Shown here piece after piece: positions 35,493-44,521 of a stretch of 64,000 nucleotides of DNA; within the stretch, counting starts at the first letter, position 1; each line of letters opens with the position of its first letter. This DNA is from Marinibacterium sp. (lineage in GTDB: Bacteria > Pseudomonadota > Alphaproteobacteria > Rhodobacterales > Rhodobacteraceae). The stretch is taken from the NCBI GenBank assembly GCA_025800215.1, contig JAOXSC010000195.1, forward strand, positions 27,466 through 91,465, given 5' to 3'. Below the pieces are notes generated by a model that saw only the letters and a program-made list of their open reading frames with translations, did no database searches and was not told where the DNA came from. The position numbers were made by a program, and so were the translations under genes.

Positions 35493-36439
35493 CCCTTGCG
35501 GGCCATGTGCGCACGTTGGGGCGCGGGCCGGGGCGATCGCGGTCGCTGACCCTGGCCGAGGCGGAAGACGCCATGACCCAGATGCTGACCGGCGATGCCG
35601 CGCCCGAAGCGGTGGGCGCGCTGCTGATGCTGCTGCGGATGAAGGGCGAAACGCCGCCTGAAATCGCAGGGTTTGCCCGCGCCGCTCAGGCGGCCATGGC
35701 GCCCTGGCCGCGGGCCGATCTCGACTGGCCCTGCTATGCGGCGGGGCGCACGCGGGGTCTGCCGTGGTTTCTGCTGTCGGCGCGGCTGGTGGCGCAGGCC
35801 GGGCACCGTGTCCTGCTGCATGGCTGGAACGGGTCGGACCGGGCGATCCGCGACGGCGTGGATCTGCTGGGCATCCCCGTGGTGACCAGCGCGGGGGCTG
35901 CCAATGCGGCGCTGCGCGATCACGGCATCGCCTATGCCCCGCTTGAGGATCTGCACCCGGCGCTCTTTGACCTACTGTCGCTGCGCGCGGTTCTGGGGCT
36001 GCGGTCCTGTGTGAACACGGTCTGCCGGATGCTCAACCCGGCCCGTGCCGGGGCCAGCGTGCAGGGTGTGTTTCATCCCGGCTATCGCCCCCTGCAGGCC
36101 GAAGCCGGTCGCCATCTGGGCCTGACCGGGCTGAGCGTGCTCAAGGGCGGCGGCGGTGAATTCGAACGTCATCCCGGCAAGCCGGTGACGGTCTTTGGCC
36201 TGCGCGGGGGCATCCCGTGGCAGACCGATTGCCCCGCGCGGTCGGATGAGGCGGGCCGGCTGAGCGATTTTGCCCCGCCCGCACAGGCCCTGCTGGATCT
36301 GTGGGAACATGACGACGGCGCCGATTTCGCCCGCGATCTGGTGCTGGGCACGGCCGAGCTGGCGCTTGACACATTGGGTGCAGGCGGTGATGCGGCGCGG
36401 CTTTGGTCCGACCGCCACCACCGACCCACCGCCGCCTGA
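35489..36439 (+). CDS. TrpD2-like glycosyltransferase-family-3 protein in the nas operon
   Basis: The 316-residue protein resembles anthranilate phosphoribosyltransferase homologues of the TrpD2/YbiB type: an N-terminal helical domain ('LTLAEAEDAMTQMLTGDAAPEAVGALLMLLRMKGET'-like fold), 'LRSCVNTVCRMLNPA' and 'VLKGGGGEFERHPGK'. True tryptophan-pathway context is absent. Similar genes recur in assimilatory nitrate clusters, but their job is unclear; TrpD2 of E. coli binds nucleic acid. It overlaps nasA by ATGA. Confidence 0.78.
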   Translation: MTLAGHVRTLGRGPGRSRSLTLAEAEDAMTQMLTGDAAPEAVGALLMLLRMKGETPPEIAGFARAAQAAMAPWPRADLDWPCYAAGRTRGLPWFLLSARLVAQAGHRVLLHGWNGSDRAIRDGVDLLGIPVVTSAGAANAALRDHGIAYAPLEDLHPALFDLLSLRAVLGLRSCVNTVCRMLNPARAGASVQGVFHPGYRPLQAEAGRHLGLTGLSVLKGGGGEFERHPGKPVTVFGLRGGIPWQTDCPARSDEAGRLSDFAPPAQALLDLWEHDDGADFARDLVLGTAELALDTLGAGGDAARLWSDRHHRPTAA

Positions 36440-36452
36440 GAAGGAGACCGAC

Positions 36453-37829
36453 GTGAAGAGCTTTCCCCTGTTTTTCCGCACCTCGGGCCGCCGCGTCACC
36501 ATCGTCGGCGGTGATGAGCAGGCCGCGCAAAAGGCGCGGCTGATCCTCAAGACCGATGCCGAGATCCTGATCGTGGCCGACCGTCTGGAACCCGAACTGG
36601 CCGGGCTGGTGGCCGAAGGCCGCGCCCGCCACAGCCGCCGCCTGACGCCGGATGCCTTTGCCGGGTCGGCCTTTGCCTTTGTCGCCACGGGTTGTCCGGG
36701 GCTTGATGCGTCGGTGCAGGCGCTGGCGCGCGCGGCGCGCTGCCCGGTCAACGTGGTCGATCAGCCCGCGCTGTGCGATGTGACGACCCCGGCGCTGGTG
36801 GATCGCGATCCGGTGGTGGTGGCCATCGGCAGCGAAGGCACCGCACCCGTGCTGACACGCGAAATCAAGACGCGGCTTGAAACGATCCTGCCGCAGAACC
36901 TGGGCAGCCTGGCCGCTCTGGCCGGGCGGCTGCGCCCCAGCGTCGAAGCGCGCGTGCCGCGTGCCCGCCGCCGCGCGTTCTGGGCCTGGGTGTTCAAGGG
37001 TGCACCGCGCACCGACTGGACGCAGGGCCGCGAACGGGCCGCTGCCGCTGACATCAAGGCTGCCATCGGCGCGGGCGGGGCGCCGCGCGATGCGGTGTCT
37101 GGGTCGGTGTCGCTGGTCGGGGCGGGGCCGGGGGCGCGTGACCTTCTGACCCTGCGCGCGGTCGAACGCCTGCAAGAGGCGGATGTGATTTTCTATGACC
37201 GGCTGGTCGATGCCGAGGTGCTGGAACTGGCGCGCCGCGATGCCGAACGGGTCTTTGTGGGCAAACATGTGGGGGCTCATTCGTGGCCGCAGGACCGGAT
37301 CAATGACGTGATCGTGGCCGAGGCCCGCAAGGGCCGCCGCGTGGTCCGGCTGAAATCGGGCGATCCGGCAGTGTTCGGGCGCGCGGGCGAAGAAATCGAC
37401 GCGGTCCGCCGGGCCGGGATCCCGGTCGAGATCGTACCGGGCATCACGGCCGCGTCGGCCGCCGCTGCCGCGCTTGGTGCGCCGCTGACCGAACGGGGCG
37501 TGTCCGATACGCTGGTTCTGACCACGGGCATGGCGCGCGACGGGGCGCCGCTGCCTGATTGCACGCGGCATGCAGGGCCGGGCACCACAACCGCCTTCTA
37601 CATGTCGGTGGGGCAGGCCGGGCGCATCCGCGACGATCTGCAGGCGCAGGGGCTGGGGTCTGCGGCTCCGGTGCAGGTGGTAATTGACGCCTCCAAACCT
37701 TCGCAACAGGTGCTGCAGTGCCGGCTTGATGCGCTGGAACAGGCGCTGGCCGATGCGTCCTGCACCGGCTGCGCCATCATCCTTGTGACCTGGCCCGAAG
37801 CGACAGTGCCGCTGGCCCGCACGGCCTGA
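36453..37829 (+). CDS. cysG: Siroheme synthase (multifunctional)
   Basis: The 458-residue CysG makes siroheme for NirB. N-terminal half: NAD-dependent precorrin-2 dehydrogenase/ferrochelatase ('RRVTIVGGDEQAAQKARLI'). C-terminal half: uroporphyrinogen III methyltransferase ('SLVGAGPGARDLLTLRAVE', 'VVRLKSGDPAVFGRAGEE', 'VEIVPGITAASAAAA'). I chose the GTG at 36453 because AAGGAG lies 7 bases upstream; the longer open frame overlaps the previous gene. It closes the nas operon. Confidence 0.94.
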   Translation: MKSFPLFFRTSGRRVTIVGGDEQAAQKARLILKTDAEILIVADRLEPELAGLVAEGRARHSRRLTPDAFAGSAFAFVATGCPGLDASVQALARAARCPVNVVDQPALCDVTTPALVDRDPVVVAIGSEGTAPVLTREIKTRLETILPQNLGSLAALAGRLRPSVEARVPRARRRAFWAWVFKGAPRTDWTQGRERAAAADIKAAIGAGGAPRDAVSGSVSLVGAGPGARDLLTLRAVERLQEADVIFYDRLVDAEVLELARRDAERVFVGKHVGAHSWPQDRINDVIVAEARKGRRVVRLKSGDPAVFGRAGEEIDAVRRAGIPVEIVPGITAASAAAAALGAPLTERGVSDTLVLTTGMARDGAPLPDCTRHAGPGTTTAFYMSVGQAGRIRDDLQAQGLGSAAPVQVVIDASKPSQQVLQCRLDALEQALADASCTGCAIILVTWPEATVPLARTA

Positions 37830-37837
37830 GGCGCGGA

Positions 37838-38437
37838 TCAGGAGACGATGATCACCTGCCCGGTGATCGCGCCTTCCACGCTTTTGGCATAGGCACGTCC
37901 GACGCGGTCGGATGGCACCGGATCATGGCCGGGAAACCACGCACCATAGCGCGGCACCGACACATCCAGCAGGCCGGGGCTGACCACGTTGATCCGCAGC
38001 CCGCGCGGCAATTCGATGGCCGCGCCGGTGACAAGCCCCGCCAGCGCGCCATTGGCGGTGGCCGCGCCCGTGCCCATGCGGATCGGGTCTCGGTCCAGCA
38101 CGCCGCTGGTGAGGGTAAAGCTGCCGCCATCGCGCAGCCGGTCCAGCCCTTCGAGCACCGTGTTCACCTGGCCCATCACCTTTTGGCGCAGGCCCAGCAT
38201 GAACGTGTCGGGGGTAAAGTCCTGCAGCGGGGCAAAATGCACCTCGCCTGCGGTGACGACAACCGCGTCAAGCGGCCCGGCCTGATCATACATCGCCGCA
38301 ATGGATGCCCGGTCGGCCATGTCGACGCGGATGTCGCCGCCCGACCGGCCCGCGCGCAGAATGTCGTGGCGGGGGGCAAGCTCGGCGCAGGCGGCGCGGC
38401 CGATGTCGCCGGCTGCACCAATGATGAGGATGCGCAT
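37838..38437 (-). CDS. Short-chain dehydrogenase
   Basis: The 199-residue protein is a compact SDR: nucleotide motif 'LIIGAAGDIGRAACAEL' at the N-terminus, 'DAVVVTAGEVHF', a Ser in 'SFTLTSGVLDRD', and 'INVVSPGLLDVS' after the active-site region. The usual YxxxK is not obvious ('GTGAATANGALAG' is at that place), so catalysis is uncertain; this pattern is seen in a subset of small SDRs. It starts one base after the MerR stop, with GGAG upstream, forming a two-gene unit under the MerR-type promoter. Confidence 0.83.
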   Translation of the reverse strand: MRILIIGAAGDIGRAACAELAPRHDILRAGRSGGDIRVDMADRASIAAMYDQAGPLDAVVVTAGEVHFAPLQDFTPDTFMLGLRQKVMGQVNTVLEGLDRLRDGGSFTLTSGVLDRDPIRMGTGAATANGALAGLVTGAAIELPRGLRINVVSPGLLDVSVPRYGAWFPGHDPVPSDRVGRAYAKSVEGAITGQVIIVS

Positions 38438-38438
38438 G

Positions 38439-38795
38439 TCAGTCTCCTTCGATCTCGGAATAGCGTTGCAGTTTCTGGGCCAGAAGCGCGCCGCACCGGT
38501 CCAGCGCGGCCCGGCGTGTGTCAAGCTGTGCGGCATGCTCCTGCAGCATCTGGCGCCGCGCGGGGATGGTGACGTTGCCCTGCTGATACAGCTGGGCAAA
38601 GCGCCGCATCTGCGCCATCGGCATGCCGGTATCGCGCAGCGATGCAAGCAGGATCAGCCAGTCGATGCTGTCGGGCGAAAAGCGCCGCCGCCCATCGGCC
38701 CCGCGCGTGACCGGCGGCATCAGGCCCGAGCGTTCGTAATAGCGGATCGTGTCGATGCTCAGCCCGCTGCGGGCGGCGGCTTGGGAAATGCGCAT
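38439..38795 (-). CDS. MerR-family regulator
   Basis: The 118-residue protein has the MerR winged helix 'MRISQAAARSGLSIDTIRYY' and 'RSGLMPPVTRGADGRRRF' followed by a dimer helix. The C-terminal effector part is short with a single Cys, so the inducer cannot be predicted. The start at 38795 is favoured over 38819: AGGAG lies 6 bases upstream, and the promoter -10 at 38825-38830 would place the transcript start right at 38819. Confidence 0.87.
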   Translation of the reverse strand: MRISQAAARSGLSIDTIRYYERSGLMPPVTRGADGRRRFSPDSIDWLILLASLRDTGMPMAQMRRFAQLYQQGNVTIPARRQMLQEHAAQLDTRRAALDRCGALLAQKLQRYSEIEGD

Positions 38796-38824
38796 CAGCG
38801 GCTCCTGCTTCGGGGTCATGGTGC

Positions 38825-38855
38825 AGCCTAGCGTGCTGGAGCGGCTCCAGATCAA
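38825..38855 (-). promoter_or_regulatory. MerR-type promoter with 19-bp spacer and operator palindrome
   Basis: Read on the minus strand: -35 TTGATC (38855-38850), 19-bp spacer, -10 TAGGCT (38830-38825). The spacer contains the perfect dyad CTGGAGC-G-GCTCCAG (38836-38850). A 19-bp spacer holding the dyad is the classic MerR arrangement, so the regulator probably controls its own two-gene operon. Confidence 0.75.
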
Positions 38856-38997
38856 GCCCAAAGATGAGGGCACCGCTGCAAGGGGCAGGTGGCGACATCA
38901 CGAACCCCTTGCATCCGCCTTGTGTTCGGTGTCGATGCTAGGGTCAGAATGCGAGGCGGCCGCCCGTTCGGGTGGTCCAGTGACGGAGTGGCGCAGA

Positions 38998-40665
38998 ATG
39001 ACGGATCGCACAGGCGGACAGCTTTTGATCGACTGCCTTCAGGGGCTTGGGGCGCGGCACAGTTTCGGGGTGCCGGGGGAAAGCTATCTGGCGGTGCTGG
39101 ATGCGCTATACGACACCCATGGTGCGCTTGATTTTACGCTGTGCCGGAACGAAGGCGGCGCGGCGTTCATGGCGGCGGCCTATGGCAAGCTGACAGGCCA
39201 GCCGGGGATCTGCTTTGTTACCCGTGGGCCGGGGGCCACCAATGCGTCGATCGGGGTGCATACGGCGATGCAGGACAGCGCGCCGATGATCCTCTTTGTC
39301 GGTCAGGTCGGCACCGATATGACCGGGCGCGAGGCGTTTCAGGAAATCGACTATCGCGCCTATTTCGGGACGGTCGCCAAATGGGTGGTCGAAATCGACG
39401 ATGCCGCGCGCATCCCCGAACTGGTGGCGCGTGCCTGGAGCACGGCCCTGTCTGGGCGGCCCGGCCCGGTGGTGGTGGCGCTGCCCGAAGACATGCTGAC
39501 GGATGTCACCGATGCCGCCGCCCTGAGCGCGCCCATGATCGTGGACGACCCCGCGCCGTCCCAGGCGGGGCTGGCGTCAACCCGGCAGGCGCTGACCGAT
39601 GCGCAGCGCCCGCTGATCCTGATGGGCGGTGGTGGCTGGCAGGCCGCAGGGTCGGCGGCGCTGCAGCGCTTTGCCGAAGCGTCGGACATCCCGGTTCTGG
39701 CGGCGTTCCGCTATCAGGACAGGTTCGACAATCATTCCCCCTGCTATGCGGGGGATGCGGGTGTGGGCATGACCCCGGCGGTCAAGGCGCTGATCCGCGA
39801 GGCGGATGTGATCCTGGCCATTGGCGTGCGCTTTGGGGAAATGACCACGGATGGCTACACGCTGCTGGATGTGCCGGTGCCGTCGCAGCGGCTGATCCAT
39901 GTGCATGTGTCGGATCGTGAACTGGGCAAGATCTATGTGGCCGATCGGGCGATCCATGCGGAATCCAACGCCTTTGCAACTGCGCTGGCCACTCACCCCG
40001 TGACCGGCGACTGGGCCGATTGGCGCCAGCGCGCCCGCGCGGGATATGAGGCGGGGCTGAGCCTGCCCGATCTGCCCAGCCCGGTGGATATGGGCAAGGT
40101 CATGGCGCATCTGCGCGACGTGCTGCCCGATGACGCGGTGCTGACCAATGGCGCGGGCAATTTTGCGGTCTGGCCGAACAAGTTCTTCCCCTTCGGCCCC
40201 GATCAGCGCCTGCTGGCGCCGCAATCGGGTGCGATGGGCTATGGGTTGCCGGCCGCCATTGCCGCCAAGCTTGTCCATCCCGAACGCACGGTGGTGTGTT
40301 TTGCCGGGGATGGCGATTTCCAGATGAACTGCCCCGAGCTGGGCACCGCGATGCAGGCGGGGATCCAGCCCATTGTGCTGATCCTCAATAACGGCGTGTA
40401 TGGCACGATCCGCATGCATCAGGAACGGACCTATCCCGCGCGCGTCTCGGGGACCGAGCTTGAAAACCCCGATTTCGCAGCGCTGGCGCGGGCCTATGGC
40501 TATCACGGCGAGCGGGTCGAGCGGACCGAGGATTTCGCCGCCGCGTTTGCGCGTGCGCTGGCCGCGCCCAGCGGGGCTGTGCTTGACCTCAATATCTCGG
40601 CCGAGGCGCTGACCCCGCGCCAGAGCCTGAGCGAGATCCGCGCCGCCGGACAGGCGGGCGGCTGA
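38998..40665 (+). CDS. Thiamine diphosphate-dependent enzyme, acetolactate synthase-like
   Basis: The 555-residue protein has the three-domain layout of the POX/ALS family: N-terminal domain with activating Glu in 'CRNEGGAAFMAAAYGKL', 'FVTRGPGATNASIGVHTA', a central nucleotide-fold domain, and the C-terminal ThDP motif 'GDGDFQMNCPELGTAM' through 'LILNNGVYGTI'. The natural substrate cannot be told; catabolic acetolactate synthase, sulfo- or other 2-oxoacid decarboxylase are alternatives. GGAG precedes the ATG. It is convergent with the thioesterase gene. Confidence 0.85.
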   Translation: MTDRTGGQLLIDCLQGLGARHSFGVPGESYLAVLDALYDTHGALDFTLCRNEGGAAFMAAAYGKLTGQPGICFVTRGPGATNASIGVHTAMQDSAPMILFVGQVGTDMTGREAFQEIDYRAYFGTVAKWVVEIDDAARIPELVARAWSTALSGRPGPVVVALPEDMLTDVTDAAALSAPMIVDDPAPSQAGLASTRQALTDAQRPLILMGGGGWQAAGSAALQRFAEASDIPVLAAFRYQDRFDNHSPCYAGDAGVGMTPAVKALIREADVILAIGVRFGEMTTDGYTLLDVPVPSQRLIHVHVSDRELGKIYVADRAIHAESNAFATALATHPVTGDWADWRQRARAGYEAGLSLPDLPSPVDMGKVMAHLRDVLPDDAVLTNGAGNFAVWPNKFFPFGPDQRLLAPQSGAMGYGLPAAIAAKLVHPERTVVCFAGDGDFQMNCPELGTAMQAGIQPIVLILNNGVYGTIRMHQERTYPARVSGTELENPDFAALARAYGYHGERVERTEDFAAAFARALAAPSGAVLDLNISAEALTPRQSLSEIRAAGQAGG

Positions 40666-40688
40666 ACAGGCATCTCAGGCGGGGCGCA

Positions 40689-41135
40689 TTAGGCTGGGGT
40701 CAGCATCAGGGATTGGAACGCGGCGCGGCGCTCGGGCTCGATGGGGCTGGGGCGGCGGCTGTACCGGTCGACATAGACATGGACAAAGAACCCTTCGGCC
40801 GAGGCGCGGTCTTCGTCATTGCGAAACAGCCCCAGCTCATACCGGATCGAGCTTGATCCAAGCCGCGCCACCCGCAGCCCTGCGGTGATGCGATCGGGAA
40901 ACCCCATTTCGGCATGGTAGCGGCAGCCGGTTTCCACCACGAGGCCAAAGGTCTCGCTGCGGGCGGGGTCCAGCAGCCCGTGCTCCATCAGCCAGCCATT
41001 CACCGCCGTGTCGAACAGCGCATAATGCACCACGTTGTTCATGTGCCCATAGGTGTCATTGTCGTTCCACCGGGTCTGCAGCGGATAGAACGCGGCGTAA
41101 TCGGCGCGGGTTGTGATCGGGGCTTTGTCGCTCAT
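40689..41135 (-). CDS. Hotdog-fold acyl-CoA thioesterase (4HBT type)
   Basis: The 148-residue protein has the 4-hydroxybenzoyl-CoA thioesterase signature 'TRWNDNDTYGHMNNVVHYAL', with the Asp/His-Asn region expected at the active site, and 'TAGLRVARLGSSSIRYELG'. It probably hydrolyses acyl-CoA. It starts on the last base of the alcohol dehydrogenase stop (TAATG), so both belong to one transcript. Confidence 0.88.
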   Translation of the reverse strand: MSDKAPITTRADYAAFYPLQTRWNDNDTYGHMNNVVHYALFDTAVNGWLMEHGLLDPARSETFGLVVETGCRYHAEMGFPDRITAGLRVARLGSSSIRYELGLFRNDEDRASAEGFFVHVYVDRYSRRPSPIEPERRAAFQSLMLTPA

Positions 41136-42298
41136 TACCAGGCTGCCTTGTAGATATTGGCCGCATCGGTTTCAGAGACCGGGCGCGGGTTGTTGACCAG
41201 CAGGCGCTGCTGCAGCATCGCGTCCGACGCCATCTTGGGAATGGCATCCTGCGGGATGCCCACGTCGCGCAGCCGCGCGGGCAGGCCAAGGCGCGCCGAC
41301 AGATCCGCCAGCGCGTCGATGAAGGCCGCGCAGCGGGCCTGGGATCCTTCGACCTGCGCCAGCTGCGGAAAGGCGTCGGCGGCAATCTCGGCATAGAGCG
41401 CATGCGCGTCGGGCGCGTTGAAGCGCAGCACATGCGGCAGAACCAGCGCGTTCGACAGCCCATGGGGGATGTGGAACGTCCCCCCGATCGGATAGGCCAG
41501 CGCATGAACGGCCGCCACCGGCGAATTGGCAAAGGCCTGCCCTGCGAGCATCGACCCCAGCAGCATCGCCCCCCGCGCGTCGGTGTTGGTGCCGTCGGCC
41601 ACGGCCGTTTCGATATGCGCCCCCAGCAGGCGCAGCGCCTCGCGGGCCAGCATCTTGGACAGCGGGTTGTTGTTGGCCGAACCCGAGGCGTAGGCTTCGA
41701 TCGCGTGCACCATCGCGTCCACACCGGTGGCGGCGGTGATCGCTGCAGGCAGACCAAAGGTCAGTTCGGCGTCCAGCACCGCAATGTCGGGCAGGATGAT
41801 CGGCGATGACACGCCGCGCTTTTCTTCGGCCCCGACGGTGATGATCGACACGGGCGTGACCTCGGACCCGGTGCCGGCGGTGGTGGGCACCAGCACCAGC
41901 GGCAGGCGCGGGCCCTTGGCCTGAGCCACGCCCCAGGCCCCGTCCAGATCTTCGCCCGATCCCAGAAGCAGTGCCGCCAGCTTGGCCACATCCATGGGCG
42001 ACCCCCCGCCAAAGCCCAGCAGGCCGGTCACCCCGGCGCTGCGACCGATTTCGACGGCCTGCATAAGCGTGTCGCGGGACGGATCCGCTTCGACGCTGTC
42101 AAAGATGATGACCTGCGTTCCGGCAGCGCGCAGCGATGCCACGGCCGGGTCGATCAGACCCAGTTTGCTAAGGCCGGGATCGGTCACCAGCAGGACGGTG
42201 GCGCCCAGCAGGGGCGCGGCAATGTCGCCCAAGCGCGCCGCCGCGCCGGGGTCGAAGACAAGTGACGGGGTGGTGTTGAAAACAAAGGGGGTCAGCAT
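41135..42298 (-). CDS. Iron-containing alcohol dehydrogenase
   Basis: The 387-residue group III alcohol dehydrogenase has the NAD-binding loop 'GFGGGSPMDVAKLAA', 'VPTTAGTGSEVTPVSII', and metal-site residues in 'DAMVHAIEAYAS' and 'FHIPHGLSNALVLPHV'. It oxidises an alcohol or reduces an aldehyde; specificity is unknown. It is followed directly by a thioesterase gene and lies divergent from the surface protein at 42597. Confidence 0.92.
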   Translation of the reverse strand: MLTPFVFNTTPSLVFDPGAAARLGDIAAPLLGATVLLVTDPGLSKLGLIDPAVASLRAAGTQVIIFDSVEADPSRDTLMQAVEIGRSAGVTGLLGFGGGSPMDVAKLAALLLGSGEDLDGAWGVAQAKGPRLPLVLVPTTAGTGSEVTPVSIITVGAEEKRGVSSPIILPDIAVLDAELTFGLPAAITAATGVDAMVHAIEAYASGSANNNPLSKMLAREALRLLGAHIETAVADGTNTDARGAMLLGSMLAGQAFANSPVAAVHALAYPIGGTFHIPHGLSNALVLPHVLRFNAPDAHALYAEIAADAFPQLAQVEGSQARCAAFIDALADLSARLGLPARLRDVGIPQDAIPKMASDAMLQQRLLVNNPRPVSETDAANIYKAAW

Positions 42299-42596
42299 CG
42301 GTGCGCATTCATCTGTGGTCGGGGGGCCAGTGAAGGCGCTTTGGGCCCGTGTTGTCCAGAAGATCTTTACCCAAGGACAGCACAGCCCGCGCGTGGCCGG
42401 CGGCGCGCGCGGAATTGATATGATGAATTATCACGTCTTCTTGATTTGGCGGGATTGTCCGGTTTTTTGGCGGTATTTCATTAACCTTTCTCGTTTCGGG
42501 GAATTGACTTTTAAAATACGATCCGCTTTCTAGGAAAAGTGTTTTGTTGTGGAGAGTGCCGGCGTCGAATGGCAATTCGAGGCCGAAGGAGTTGAG

Positions 42597-44402
42597 ATGA
42601 CGTATTACTATTGCCCGCGGCCCGCAGTTCGCGAGTTTGAATTCACTGCTTTTGCTGAATCGGATCTGGGTGCGGCGGGCGCCGGTCACAACGTCAATTG
42701 CGGCGATACGTTTACCATGCCTGTGTCGGCGACGGTCTGCATGACGGTGACCGACAATGACCGCTACCTGTCAGGTGACAATTACTGGAACGAAAACACC
42801 AATGATCGCAGCTATCAGACGGCGACGATTACCGACGCGCAAAGCGGTGACGAGCTTGGCAATGGCGGTCAGGTCTATGCCGAACAGTATTTCTGGGTGA
42901 AGGACGGGATGGGGAACTATTACATCCTCATCGAGATCGAACAGGAAGGCACCAATGACGACTACTTTGCCTTCTATACCGGGGGCGGCTACGACACCCC
43001 CGCACCGGGGACCGAGCTGACCATTGTCAGCCAGTGCAACGTGCGGTGCGACTGGGTCAAGCTGAGCGAGCTTGACGCCGGGCCCAAGGAACCGCCGGTG
43101 GGCGCGCTGTCGGGCCGCTATTTCTGCGACGATGATGGCGATGGTCTGGACAATGACGGGGCGGGCAACGGCATTGCCGGGGTCGAGGTGCTGCTGCTTG
43201 ATGCAAATGGCAATGAAACGGGGCTGAGCACGCTGACCGATGCGGATGGCAATTACAGCTTTACCGATCTGGCGCCCGGCACCTATGGCGTGAAATTTGT
43301 TGATGCCGTAAGCGGCAAGGTCCTGACCGCCACCAATGTCGACAACGATCAGTCCGATGACATTGATTCGGATGCCACCGATCTGGGTGGCGGCATGTCG
43401 ATCATCACCGGGATCACCGTGACCGCAGGCGAAACGAACACCGACAATGATGCGGGCGTTGTCGATCCCAACACCGCGCCTGCGGCCCATGACGATGCGG
43501 GCGAAGGCTGTGCCGACGAAGACATCGTGGTCAATGTGCTGGCCAATGACAGCGACCCGGATGGCGACACGCTGCAGGTGACGTCGATCAACGGTGTGGC
43601 CATTGCCGATGGCGAAACGGTGCAGATCGACGGCGTCAACGTGACGCTGAACGGGGGCAGCTTTGTCTTTGACGGTGAAACCGCATTTGCCGGGCTGACC
43701 GTCGGTGAAATGCAAGAGGTGACCTATAGCTATCAGATCAGCGACGGCAATGGCGGCGTTGCCATGGCCGAGATCGACGTGACCTTCTGCGGTGTCGCCG
43801 AAACCCTGGAAGAAATCTGCGACAGCCTGCCCGCGACGGTGAGCTATCAGATCATCAATGAATACGGCAACGGCAACTCGGACGCGTTCACGATCCGGGT
43901 CGATGGCAGCGGTGATGCGCGCCTTGACGGGATCGTCGTCGAAGCGGCCTATTGCGTCAGTGCCTTTGATCCGGCTCTGGGCGGCACCGATTTCACCGAT
44001 GCGCCGGTCTTTGCGGCCAATCTCTACTGTGCCATCCCCAGCGAACTGCCTGCCGATCTGCTGGCCGGTCAGATGGGCATCAATGGTCAGAGCGCCGAAG
44101 ACAATCTTGATCTGGTCAACTGGATCCTCAACCAGGACTTTACGTCTAACGGGTATACCGACGCCGAAGTGCAGGCCGCGATCTGGGGGCTGACCGACAG
44201 CATCGACTTTATCCCGTCTGAATTCGGCGACCTGGAAGATGTGCGCGAAATCGTCGATCTGGCCGTCAACAATGGCGAAGGGTTCGAAGCCGGGCAGGGC
44301 GACATTGTCGGCCTGATCATCGACCCGAACCCGGCCACGGACGAAAACTCGCAGCCCTTCATTCTGGGTGTGGCGTTCGATTCGCTCGACTGCATCTGCT
44401 GA
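42597..44402 (+). CDS. Multidomain surface protein: SdrD-like, tandem-Ig-like and probable thioester domain
   Basis: The 601-residue acidic protein has no Sec signal. Regions: N-terminal ~155 residues ('GHNVNCGDTFTMPVSATV', 'LSGDNYWNENTNDRS'), a module also seen in secreted marine RTX/Hint proteins; an SdrD/Cna-B-type domain at ~165-305 ('LSGRYFCDDDGDGLDNDG', 'TDADGNYSFTDLAPGTYGV'); a cadherin/VCBS-type Ig domain at ~305-410 ('VNVLANDSDPDGDTLQV'); and a C-terminal domain with 'YCVSAFD' (Cys453) and 'EVQAAIWGLTD' (Gln526), the Cys and Gln motifs of thioester (TED/TQXA) domains. It ends 'DCIC'. ATG 42597 follows GGAG; a GTG at 42549 is the longer alternative. It lies upstream of the VPEID-CTERM genes. 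Confidence 0.85.
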   Translation: MTYYYCPRPAVREFEFTAFAESDLGAAGAGHNVNCGDTFTMPVSATVCMTVTDNDRYLSGDNYWNENTNDRSYQTATITDAQSGDELGNGGQVYAEQYFWVKDGMGNYYILIEIEQEGTNDDYFAFYTGGGYDTPAPGTELTIVSQCNVRCDWVKLSELDAGPKEPPVGALSGRYFCDDDGDGLDNDGAGNGIAGVEVLLLDANGNETGLSTLTDADGNYSFTDLAPGTYGVKFVDAVSGKVLTATNVDNDQSDDIDSDATDLGGGMSIITGITVTAGETNTDNDAGVVDPNTAPAAHDDAGEGCADEDIVVNVLANDSDPDGDTLQVTSINGVAIADGETVQIDGVNVTLNGGSFVFDGETAFAGLTVGEMQEVTYSYQISDGNGGVAMAEIDVTFCGVAETLEEICDSLPATVSYQIINEYGNGNSDAFTIRVDGSGDARLDGIVVEAAYCVSAFDPALGGTDFTDAPVFAANLYCAIPSELPADLLAGQMGINGQSAEDNLDLVNWILNQDFTSNGYTDAEVQAAIWGLTDSIDFIPSEFGDLEDVREIVDLAVNNGEGFEAGQGDIVGLIIDPNPATDENSQPFILGVAFDSLDCIC

Positions 44403-44521
44403 GGCCCCGCGCGGCGGGCGGGTGTCCGCCGCGCAGGCCTTTGCGTCACGGGAACGATGCGCCGTTCAAGACCCATCTGTACCGAGGTGCGCATGCCTCG
44501 CCTGTTAAAGAGGATAGCCAT

